This document shows, one piece after another, positions 1 through 11,800 of a stretch of 64,000 nt of DNA. Under the pieces are notes generated by a model that saw nothing but the letters and a program-made list of their open reading frames with translations, had not been told where the DNA came from and searched no databases. How positions within the stretch are numbered: position 1 is the first letter of the stretch; the number at the start of each line of letters is the position of its first letter. The stretch comes from Ornithodoros turicata (lineage: Eukaryota; Arthropoda; Arachnida; Ixodida; Argasidae), in NCBI RefSeq assembly GCF_037126465.1, contig NW_026999405.1, positions 806,001 to 870,000 on the forward strand, in the 5' to 3' direction. The position numbers and the translations under genes are program-made.

Positions 1-355
1 GCTTTGCATCTTACCCCCTATGAGCGCACAATGGTTCAGCTTCATTTCATTGGCAGCAGTTCTTACTTCCTGAATAAAATACTGCCATTGATTGAATATC
101 ACGTTTTATGGAGAAAAAAGTTACGGGGAAAAAAGCCATGAAGGAACCGGAGAGAAAGCGAGAAAATATGTGGACGTGAGTGAAAAGAGAGTTAAAAGTA
201 ACTTGGAAATTAACCTAAGTTACTTTGGCAAAGTTACCTGAAAAAGGTAAGAGTTCCTCTGAAAGTTACCACGGCGCAAAAGTATCGAGTTAAGTTAGAA
301 GTTACCAAAAAAAGGAACTTAGTTACAGTAACGAGTTACCTCGAACACTGATATA
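1..355. repeat. Dispersed repeat rich in GTTAC/GTAAC words, copy 1
   Basis: It is closely similar, in the same orientation, to 31618-31980; both begin GCTTTGCATCTTAC and end in a GTAACGAGTTACCTCGAAC tail. The tail consists of imperfect repeats of AGTTAC / GTAACG. The window starts inside or at the edge of this repeat. Confidence 0.8.
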
Positions 356-693
356 TAGAGCCTGAAGTTTTCGGGAAATATTTTTTTCTAAATTCAGGGG
401 GGTAAAAATCGGGTAAATAAACATGCGCACTAAATTTGTGCGAATTCAGGTGAAAAAAACTTCCAGTATGCTAAATTCATGGTGAAATCGGGCTCAGTTA
501 CTCAGCTAACTGTAGTGGTTTGGTACAAATGGTGATGCAACTGAATTTTTCTGCCAAACAAGTAAATTAATGCATTGCTACAGACATCCCAATTTGCCAG
601 GTAAAAATCGGGTTTCACCCTAAAGAGGCAACCTTCAATTTGGGGTGCAAATTCGGGGAAGAATCGGGTAAAACCCTAAAACTTCAGGCTCTA
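356..693. repeat. hAT-like foldback MITE, TTTTCGGG family, copy 1
   Basis: The termini are inverted (AGAGCCTGAAGTTTT and AAAACTTCAGGCTCT). The interior is made of AAATTCGGGG and AAATCGGGTAA words. The flanks TGATATAT and AGATATAT differ at one of 8 positions, which suggests an 8-bp target duplication. There is no coding potential. Confidence 0.7.
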
Positions 694-701
694 AGATATA
701 T

Positions 702-2760
702 AATACAATCCATCTCTCGTTATCAACAAATCATGGGCGAGAATGTTGTCATCCGGGATGATGGTTGGCAAGGAGAGTCCTATATATGGTGAAGATACGG
801 ACCTATACAAAAGGTGTCACAGCCGACAAAATAAAGCCCCCCGCTTGGAGCAGACGCAGTTGGTGGGCTAGCTTGGAAGAGTTCGCAGCTCCTTTAAACC
901 TTGCGGTCGTAGATAACAAAGACACGAGGCATCCTTGTCGCCCACAACAGTTTCCTCTTTTCTTTGTTTTACCCTGCGCTAACCGTTGAATGAATCAGAT
1001 ATCAGGCGTCATATCCGCTTCCTTGGAGAAGACAGAGCGGCGTTCCCTTTCCCCTACCTGGGGTCTTCATGATATATATTTGTACCTCCTATATTAAAAG
1101 TTTCATCGCTGGTTTCAGCCTCGTCTCGTGCTGTCCGTTTTTGTGTTTTAACTTTAGTTTTTGCGGTTTTGCAGGTGGTTTAACCCAAAACATAATAATA
1201 ATTGGGGGTTTACGTCGTGAGACAACCGAGTTCACCCAAAACACTAATGAATACCCTAATAAACTACTGAAAACAAACTGTCACATGCTTTCTTGTGCTG
1301 CTCAGAGCCACTGTGAAAAACTTTACAAATCAAACTTTTGGCAAATTATTAAAAACAACTAATATAACCATCCCTTCCACTGAGATAACGTTACTGTCAG
1401 TAGCTCTTGGCTTGCATTCTGCCATGCAAACCAGACATATATTCCAGAAATAAAAACAAAAAGACCATCTCATATCACGCTCGAAATAAGACCTCAATCC
1501 TATTTATCTGAATCTCACGACGTTGAGACATCCACAACGGTGTGCTAGCCCGTACTTACGTCATTGTAAATCTGAAATCAGATGAGAACGTGCCGTGAGT
1601 TTTTCTAGTTTGCCTCAAAAACTACATCGCGAGTTGAGTGCCAGGTGACACTCACAAGCGTCGCATGTGGTAGTGCCGGTTTATGACTCGTTTTTGCAAT
1701 GCAGTGAAGACGGCATTATGAAGCGTCGTTCAAGAGGAAGGTGATTCTATCAACAGAGCAAGATGGAAACTGCACTGTGTCCCGGAAATGTGTGCACGAC
1801 TGGAGGGATGACCTCGCAACTGGAGCCGCTCGATCTGTGCTTGAACAAGCCAATGAAGGACCATGAGACAGTGCGTGTGTCGTATGTTTCTAGTCATAAA
1901 GTACTTTTTATAGTCATAAGAATGTGTTTGGCCTCCTGTTTCACACTCATGCTGTAGAATTGGCATCTATCTTTTTCGGCAAGTTTTCTTGCAAGGTTCA
2001 CCTGTGCGTTACAATCTTGCGACTACCGTATTTTTTGGGCACCCTTTCAACTGCAAAGTTCCAACAACTTGACGTTCCAAGTTGAGTTTTCCTCCATCTG
2101 TAATCTGCGCATTGCCCGGATTCCACTCAACTGCAACACTGACGTCTATCGTCACTCACTGGTGTTCAACCCATTCATGATTGTTCCTGCGTCGCAGTTC
2201 CTGATGGTGTCATGCCTCATCCCAACCTTCAGTGATTGTCGCTTTAGCCGACCACCCTACACAATGACATCGCAATTTCTGGTGTCTGCGACAGGACAAA
2301 CAACAATAATCTGCTGAATACAATTTTGCGCTTCCAGTCTATACCTAGCTTAGAGTGGAATACAACTCTAATCTCGCAACTAGTGTACAGCTCCAGACTG
2401 TCCCTTTAAAGAAATTTTCACTAAGGCAGACAACTAGAAAGCAGGATTGTATGGGACATGTGTAAGTGACAGGGAGTGGAACAAGCACCTAACAGATGTT
2501 GAAGAATCAAAAAAAAAAAAAAAAAAAACATGAGCGGCCTCCCTGCACACTGTGGCGAACCAGGATATCACCTCCAGCCTGGGCAGTCTCCCATAAATGG
2601 TCATCACCTCACAGTTACATGCCGCCAGCTATCGTCAGAGAGTGATTTGCGGTGCAGACCCGTTATTTCTGCGGTGCATAGCCCCTCCCCCAATAGTTCT
2701 TTCGAAATTAAAAATCATACCTATATAACATGTTGCTAACAGCCAGCAGAGAACACTCAC
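702..2760. other. Intron 5 sequence of the Prdx6-like gene, no feature recognised
   Basis: Apart from a 20-base poly(A) run at about 2509-2528, possibly a retroposon tail, I see no repeat or exon that can be supported. Open frames here are short and resemble nothing I recognise. The missing last Prdx6 exon was looked for on the minus strand and not found. Confidence 0.5.
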
Positions 2761-2833
2761 CTTCCAGCCAGCTGGAGTGGCAACTTTCCTGGTCTCAGTA
2801 ACAAGCAACGAGTCCGTGGCACGGAGTACCTCG
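2761..2833 (-). CDS. Prdx6: Prdx6-like coding exon 5
   Basis: The first base completes the Asp codon. Then 24 codons encode [24 protein letters not shown], ending in phase 0 at a GTGAGT donor. The next exon, expected to begin near PGD and to hold the C terminus, is not seen in the remaining 2760 bases. Confidence 0.92.
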
Positions 2834-5800
2834 CTGGAAGGAGCAGAATAATTGGCCATTAGGGATAATATCACAGTCAACCCTTAGATAATGCTAATCC
2901 TTAATTGATGAAAGATCAAGGTTCTTGAATCAGTTGAAGGGATATGAAGCGTTATCATGAAAGAAGGGTCATTCCTCATGCAGCGATCCGATTGTGTTCA
3001 AGTGGACACATTCATAATCATTTTAGCCCTCAAGGCCATATCCCACTAGGCAGACTTATCCGCTAAAATGAAGAGCTGCAACACAATTTCTGCAGATTTG
3101 CGAAGTTTCGTGAAATTAAAGCTCCAAAAATGCTCAATGCACGGATCCAAGTGCATCCCTGTCAAAGCTGCAGCGTGAGGAAAATGCTGTACAAAGCAAC
3201 TGGGGCGAGAGTGTCGCCTCGAAAATTACATGCTCGTATGAATGCTTGCACCGGTGCTTGGGTTCACACCGAGAGGAAGTACACGGGACACAAAAGTAGA
3301 TGCTACACGTATTTAACGGGTAAGGGCTGAAGTAGTCTCACTCAGTATTGCACAGACCTCCCTGCATATGTTGTCTATGATAAGGCCGCATTGTCACAGC
3401 CGTGGTATTGTGCTTCTGTGGCAGCCATCGCGCCAAAACAAGCCCACATACAAATATCAGCTGCGCAGGCGTGATTGCTATGCCCACGCCTGTGGTCGGC
3501 TGTGGCTCACAATCTGGTGCTCTCACGCGTCATCAGTCTGTGCAGTGTGACAGGAATCTGTGCCGCCATCCCACGGTACCGCCAGCCCCGCTCAGCACAC
3601 ACGTGCACAGTGTAGGGCCGCGTTTTAAACACTCATCGCCAGTGTACTGATTTTAAGCAGAATTTTTTTACAGCAGAGGAAAGGTCTAACATCGGCCCAT
3701 GTCATGGAAACATAACTGAAATAAAAAGGGGCCTTTTCGAGAAACGGACACGTAAGAGGTACACACATCATAGATACAGCGTGCTCTACAGCATGTTCGC
3801 AATATTTTATATCAACGCATCATAGGTATATCATAGCAAGGCTGACAGATGTATTTTCGACATCCTTCGGTACAGTTTGAGATTCACAGTGCAAAAGCAG
3901 TGTGCCGGATCAGTACCGTAGTCTATGTAAAATGCTGCCTATCTTATTTAGCTTCCATTAAGTGTATCTAGGGCATGACTTTTTAGGGTTAAACCCGTAT
4001 CCGCCCGATATTTACCCCCCGAACGAAATCTGTAAAATTTGGGTTTAACCCGAATCTACCCGAAAACATCCGGGTCGCGTGGCACACTCATAAGCGTGCA
4101 TTAAAATAAAGTTTGATAACATTGCTAAACATTAGTTCCACGTTAAGACAAACTTTTATTAAACAAAAAAAAAAATCACCCGAATACACCCGAATTCCTG
4201 ATGACAGAATATGCCGTAACGGGATTTAACCCGAATACACACGAATTTTCAAATGAAAAATATCACCCGATATTTACCCCCCGAATTTGGCCAAAAATAA
4301 AACCCGAAAAAGTCAGGCCCTAAGTGTATCCTGCCGGCACTTTGCGTGTGAAAACAGTTATTTTGAGAACAGACAGTAGCGGGACTCCACTCTTGGACAT
4401 CAGCGTGGAAGCTATTTGTGAGTGTTCATCCATTTCTCCTTTCTCACGCTAAAGGGAGTACCTCACCACTGAAAACGTCAACGCAGACAATAGCAGTAAG
4501 CTATTTTTCGTGCATTTCCTGATAAAAGCAGTTTTAAAGGATACGTAAAACTGAGGAATTGAACCCATTCACGAACCGGTTCGGGGCTGCAAACTGGTTT
4601 ATGAACTGGTTGGATTTTCCACGCGGTTGAACCAGAATGAAATCCAAGCAGCGTGATTGTGTATTTTGTACGGTTAGACACCCTTGTTTTAATACAGGGT
4701 GTTCCAGAAAACAGTTCGAGTAATCCATCAAAAACTGTTGCTCTAAATTGAGACCATAACACTCACTCAAAGTTTCTTCCAGTGGTAGCTGGATACAGCA
4801 TTGAAAGCTTCATCTTCTTGTCAGGGCCAATGATAAATACCTGAAAGTGTTACAATACACAAGCTTTAACATCAATTAAAGACTGACTTGATGCAAATCA
4901 ACAGCATTCCAGCTCCACATCCACAGATTTCCAGTCAAGGGGTGCTTTCCCACTTTGCTTTCCAAACCGACAAAGGGACAGAGGAGGAAGGACACCACAC
5001 GTTCTCGAGGGAATGACCATTAGGAAGACCGAGTGTGCTATGTAGAACTTGGGACTAAAGTTGGCAGAACACAGCACTAACGTATTTCCTCATCGGAATG
5101 GCCACCTGCTAGCTATCAGCATGAGAACAAATAAGAAATGTGTGACCCGCTATTCTATGCATCTCTTAGAATGGGTGTCCTCCCCTGTTCACTAACCAGG
5201 GTGTCGCTCCTACGAAGAAATGTGATAACCCTGTGTTCCGTGAACTTTTACCCCAAGCTGGACACCGGGACTAGCACAGAAATCTAAATGAGGTGGGTGA
5301 GAGGAATCACGTTCCAGACATTTTCACCACCCCAAAGAAAGCTGGTCGTCTTCCATGTGAGAGTAAATCGAACCCCTGGAAACCAACTGTGCAAGATTTT
5401 CCGCAGGGACAAGAGGCAACAAAGTCAACGGAGTGTAGCATACACTGGAAACTGAGATACAGACTGTGGGAATATTGGCAACAAGTGAGGGCAGTGTCCT
5501 TGAAAGTGAACATCCCTTCTGGACACAGCCCCACTGCAAGGAACATGGATGTGCAAGATTTTCGTAAGGTTTTAATGTGGCATGTACTCCACAATAACAT
5601 TAGTAGGAAGATTTACGAAGCCTTTCTGGTTTCTGACTCGGGGGGTGAATCTGTGCATCAGCATGCCTTCACTCAGGCGGAGTGCAAGTCTCTACGTAAG
5701 AGTTCGTTAATAAAGTATAATGCTCTTAGGGAAAGTTTCACAGACGCAGATTAAGAGTTGATCCGTCCGTTAACTTGAAATTACGACTTAAACCCTCTTG

Positions 5801-8800
5801 CTTCAGCATTACAAGCCTTACTAGAATTCACTTTGCATCGCTAAGTATCGTTATAGAAAAAGAATTGACGGCTAACTTTAAGCTTCATCTTTGTTGAAAG
5901 CAGGGGTTCCCAGACTGGGTTGTGCGGAACGCAGGGGCCACCGGTCACAGTCAGTCACCGCGAGCGTGAGCTACATGCTTTCTTTCTGTTTGCCCCGCAC
6001 ATTAAACACACCCCAACCTTAGTAGCACAGCTGGGTCATCTGACGCAGCACCAGCCAGCCAACCAGCGTATCGCTCTCGCGTGCAGTAGTTTATCCAGAA
6101 TCGCAAACATGTGGGGGTGTCGACAAAAATTTGGGGGGTGTCTGGGTAAATCACCACTCACGTGGCCGCTTGTATCACGCAGTCAGCGAGATAGAGCACC
6201 TGGTGCCAGAGTGATGGCAGACAAATGCTACAGACATCAAGCACTATTTCATCCACACTTGATAGAACGGAGGAGCATTTGATGTGATTTGATGTGATTG
6301 ATGTAAATCGAGACATTGAGACACAATCGTGACATTCGATTCTGTGGAGATTGTCAGGGATATCTCAGAATAAACAGCAATGATCAAGCAGCACCATGAC
6401 GTTCGGGTCTGGGGAGATTGTCGGGGAATATAATGTCGGGGAATATCTTGGAATAAATCGCAACAATGAGGCAGAATCGCGACATTCGATTACAGGGAGA
6501 TCGCTGCTGATATCTCTGAATTAAATGTTACCTTAAGTGTTGGGTTCCAATTTTCTCCCACGTATTTATTTATGTATTTATTTATTTATGTCAGTACCTC
6601 ACGTGCCCTCAAGGGGCATATTGAATGCACCCACTGAGTGGCAAGATGTTTTTGGGTAAAAGATGTGCATCTTTACACAAGCAAATATGGTAGAAGGAAC
6701 GCATGCTCTTGCACGTTACAGTCACTGAACGAACCCCACTGGGGTTGTCCCAGATGTACTTAACTGTTTGTTCAGTGAAAAAAAAAAAAAAAACACTGTG
6801 CCCTATTATTAGTTTTGTGTGATCCCACTTGTGTTCTTTCAAAGGTGGATCTGGAGAGCTGGGTGGGGGGTTCTTCCAATGCATCCCCAAATGTTCAGGG
6901 ATTCCCTGGGCACACGAAGTTTGTGAACCCCCGAAAGTTTGTTAACGGGCACTGGTGCGTCTTATTTTTTTTTTAATTCCGTGTTAGCGCTGCGAAGCGA
7001 ATTGTGGCTATGAGCGGCGTACAGACGTGGACAGATGGAGAGAGGACAGCAGGAAGGAGTGTGGGACAGGGGGGTTAGTATGCGTCCTGGGCCGACTTCA
7101 GGGAGAACTGTGCCGACATTCGTCTGGAAAGTCTTCGGAAAACCCAGGGAAAACCTCAGACAGCACAGCCGGTGACAGGATTCGAACCCGTGTCACCTCC
7201 CAGTCTCGGCGTGGAAAGCGATCATCCTAACCACTATGCCACGGGAGCTGGTACTGGTGTGTCTTAGCTGTTCAAGCTTGATTACGAGTAACTGACATTA
7301 ATATCTAGCTTCACATTGGTTCTTATGGCTACACACTTCACAATAGTGATCCTTCTGCAGACTAATAGTACAATACAGACAATGCAAAATGACGTAGAAC
7401 GGGCTCGGAACTGGAGGAGATCTACTCCCTAGCGTAATCTGTCCAGATGTCCCGATTTAAGAGGGACAATCCTACTTTTGCTTTTCTGGTCCCGCTATCC
7501 CACCAGCTTACTCTGGGACGTTTAGTCCCGCTCTTGGCTCGAATGATCCCTGAATGCAAAAAAAAAAAGAATTCAGCAAAAACAACACTTTCCTGCTCCC
7601 ACGCTGCCCTCTTCCAGCTCACATCTTTCCACAATCTGACCATTTGATTATGATGTGTTTGCTAGTAAGCATCTCTATGACAGTATTTTGTGGGAAAAAA
7701 ATGACCACCTGCGCATGGTTTAAAGCTGCCTTCATGGGAGGAGGACTGTCTTGAGCATAGTGATCAACCTTTGAGATGCCGACGATAATGACAAAATAAA
7801 AGTTCAGTGACTCAGGAAGTTTGGGGTAAGATTTTCCGTTCATATCTGCCCAAGTATGAGGATGCAGGAAACAGAAAACATTCAACAGAAGAGACTGACA
7901 AGAAGGGTTGACTGGGCAAGTTCGTACATGATGCCACAAGAACAAGTTGTAGAATGCATTCTCGTCTAAGTTTTAATGTGCACACTCGGCAGCATGAAAA
8001 CTGCGAACTCTAATGGCGGTTAACCTCAAAACCGCAAATAAAATACAACCTGGCTCAAGTATACGACTCGTGAGCGAGACTCGTGCACACCTGTTACATC
8101 GGCCTCATTAGTGTTCAGCTAGACACACTTCAAAAGTTACTACACAGACAATAAATAAAACCAAGAAAGAATACCAGTTAAATTTCAGGAGCACAGAGCA
8201 ACCTTACGAATTGGCAAAGTGAAATGTATTTCATTACCTGATGCGCCCCCCCCCCACCCCACCCCCATACAAGAAGAAAAAAAAAAAAAAAATGAAGTGA
8301 ACACAGTTTCCCACCCCATAGTTGATATTCAAACTCCATAGTGCACAGCTACTAAATATAGCTCTTAAAAGTTTAACTAGAATGTAAACGCATGTGTTAT
8401 AGAACACGATGTTCGACTTACGGCCCGGCAGGTGAGAGGGAGTCCCGCCTTGTCCTTCTCCACGGGGTCAAGCATGCCAAGTTTCACTGCAATCTCACGC
8501 TTCTCATCTGCAATGATGGGGTATGGGAAAGGCCCATCAGGAAGCTCCCCAAAGGCTTCAATGTCCTGTCAGAACAAAAAACAAGTTCAGCCAAGAGGAA
8601 ACAAAGGCTGCACCAAACCCGATCTGCCTGGTCATCAAAACATGCAAGCTGAGTATGTAGTACTAAAGGTGGAAAGGGTGAACAGCCTCTCCACTTGTTG
8701 ATAAATTCACACGCAGCAATAAGCTTTAAAACGGAAATACACACATAAGTGCTCATCATTTGTTGGTCCGTAGTTGTTTCGTGCCAAATCTTGCCCAAGT

Positions 8801-11800
8801 CAACCAGCTTTTGTTACTGAGCAGAGCATAAACAAGTATCTTCCTTGTACGTTAACTTGAGAGGAAAAAATTTCACTGCATGTTGAGTTAATTGCAAATT
8901 TGTAGGCAGATTTTTTTTGAACCAAGAATTTTCCACAGGTAGTACACACATGAACCCATACAGGGCCCATGCACTACCAAAGGAAACTGACATTAAAGAA
9001 AAACTCGCATGTGACTATCAGCCATTTAATACCACAACATTTTGGGCACTATAACTAGCAATGCGAATGATAGACCACACTGATAAACAATTGTCTTGAG
9101 GGGCTGCAACACTCTCCAGCCACAATGGGACACTTGTAGAGCAACTTGTAATTATACTTGTAATGATTGTAAAAGATGTAAAAGATTGTAAAAGATGCTT
9201 TTAATTAGAACTCTATTCCCATCAACCACCAGAAGCCCAAAATAAGTATCAGAGTTCATTGTGTGTGGTTGTCCAGGGTCTTCCTCAGACGCAAGAAAAT
9301 GAAATTATGTTATATCTATGTGCTCGCACTGTTCTTTTTTCTACTTTGCATTAGTACGTATATCCGAAAGCTACATCGACTTATTGATTTTGCTGTGTCA
9401 TTTCATCTACATCTTAAGCAGATTTTGTTGTCTGCTGGCTCACAGATGCTAACCTGATGCCAGTGGGATCTACTGAAGCAGGCAACATGCTGCGGCAGTA
9501 GCAAGGTGGTCCTCAGGGCACGTTAGTGTGCACAACGTTGAAGGCCCGAAGGTCTCAGCCCTGGAGTACTCTAGAATCGTGCACTAAATTGTGCACAGGA
9601 GGGTGGGTGGTAGCATCGAACGTTTGTCATCGTCCATGGGAAGTTGTGACATAATAGCATGGCACAGTGCTTGCAGAGTTCTCTCTTTTTTAAGCTGTTG
9701 CCATGTGTGGTGCACAGACAGACAGATGGAGAGAGGCCAACACAAAGGAGTGGGGAACAAGGGCAATAGTATGTGTGCTGGGCAGACTTCAGGGGAAGCT
9801 GTGATGACATTCCTCTGGAACGTCTGCTAGAAAATCCAGGGAAAAGCTCAGAGCTGCGGGGATTCGCACTTGCGTCACCTCCGTGGAAGGCAATCATTCC
9901 TAACTGCAACGCCATACGAGCTGGTCTCAGACGTTTCTTTTTTTTTTTTTTTTTTCAGTAATATGGCTTAAATTGCTGAGCTAAATTCTGGATTATCTAC
10001 ACCCTGTCTAAACAAGGTCTGTTTAGACCTGTGTTTAGACCTGTCTCAGAGCTGCGGGGATTCGCACTTGCGTCACCTCCGTGGAAGGCAATCATTCCTA
10101 ACTGCAACGCCATACGAGCTGGTCTCAGACGTTTCTTTTTTTTTTTTCAGTAATATGGCTTAAATTGCTGAGCTAAATTCTGGATTATCTACACCCTGTC
10201 TAAACAAGGAGGGTACAAGATGTAGAAATCTGAAAGGGGCATTCAAGTGGAAAAATTTTTGCGACATTTTTGAAACATTCAGTGCCAAAACTGCGAAAAT
10301 ATGCTACTGCGAAGGTTCCCCTTCCTCCGAAGGATGGAAAAACTTCAAGGGTACGTCACCTCTGGCACAACGAATTATAGAAAGGAAATACATTGCAGGA
10401 ATATCCCATTCCCGCATTTTTTGTTTAATCAATGCCATACGAGGGGAGCTCCAACTTGGCAGAAATGCATAGAGATACACATCGCTGGGATGCATACTCT
10501 GTAGTAGCAGCAGCTGGAGCTACTTCCAAGTGAGTGGAGCAGTGCACATGTGAGGTTGCAGATGTGCGCACATAAGAAGCTACAGTAGTATTGGAACTGT
10601 TATAATAGCACTGTTGTGTAATATTCTAGTACATATAGTGTACTGTGACATCTACAACAACAAAGATATGGTATCGGGTGGAACAATCCTTGTCACGAAT
10701 CCACACGTCATCTCCATTGGCAGGTGAGATACTTCGTCATCCTGCCATAATTCATTCGTAATTTTGACATGAAACTCAATGTTACACACACTTCACAGTA
10801 GGCACGCATCGCAAAATACAGCATAATTCTACTTCTTCCTGCATCACACCACAGATGTATTCGAACTAATGAGCATCGAGCACAGAATGTACCTCATTCC
10901 CGAAGTCTATGAGGCCCAGAAACAAAGACCCCTTTAGTGCCCCTTCAAGGGAAGAGTCACAGACGATATTTTGGGGAAGGACAACATTTCAGGGCAGCCA
11001 AGAATAAGAGAGAGACTGATGTTCTGAGGCTGGAACAAACATAGAAGGGACAGATACAAACAAAGCCTCAAATTGCCTAACAAATCAACGATGAAATATG
11101 AAAGTCACTGAAAAGGTTACGCCCTACAGCTGGCTAACCTTTTCAGTGACTTTCATATTTCACAGCCAAGAATAGTCTGTCCAGAATACTATAGGTTGCT
11201 CTCTTGCTCTCCCGTTAACACCTGTTCAAGCAAGTTCTATGTACGTTGTGCACTTCAATTGGCTTACCTTAATCCAGCCATTGTGACTGTCAACGCTGTC
11301 ACACGAGAGAGCAATGAGCTTCACTCCTTTCTTCTCAAAGGTGCCAGCCAACTGCGCTGCCCTAGCCAATTCAGTGGTGCACACTGGCGTGTAATCAGCA
11401 GGGTGAGAGAACAGAATGCCCCATCTTGAAGGAAACAAGGAAAAAGGAAATAATAAGAAGGGTGATATATCATCACTAGGGCTGTAACGTGCGCTAAAAA
11501 TGTGCGCTGACAATGTGCCTGTGCTCATACACTATAAACAACAAAAATAGTCTTTACATGGGACAATGAACGGCACTCTCTTAAATGGCCTCTTACACGC
11601 ATTCCCGACTTTGGGTACTGCTGAGCAAAGTTGTGCATAACTCGTTACTTGGTAACGGTTACCTTTTTTGGTAACGAAGTAACGATTCAGTTACTTTTTA
11701 AAAAGTGATAACAGTAACGGAATCAGTTACAAAAATTGGTAACTCGTTACTGCGTTACTCGTTCCTTTTCTTCAGAGTGGGGGAGCACATTTCGACACTG

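Noticed and set aside
1..2760. Last coding exon of the peroxiredoxin gene
   Set aside because: Looked for a PGD...LPSGK...YLR-like peptide on the minus strand and found none; it probably lies outside the window.
7170..7252. tRNA gene suggested by A and B boxes
   Set aside because: No closable acceptor stem; a long tRNA-unrelated body follows, and diverged copies show it is a SINE. The same applies near 34122 and 37791.
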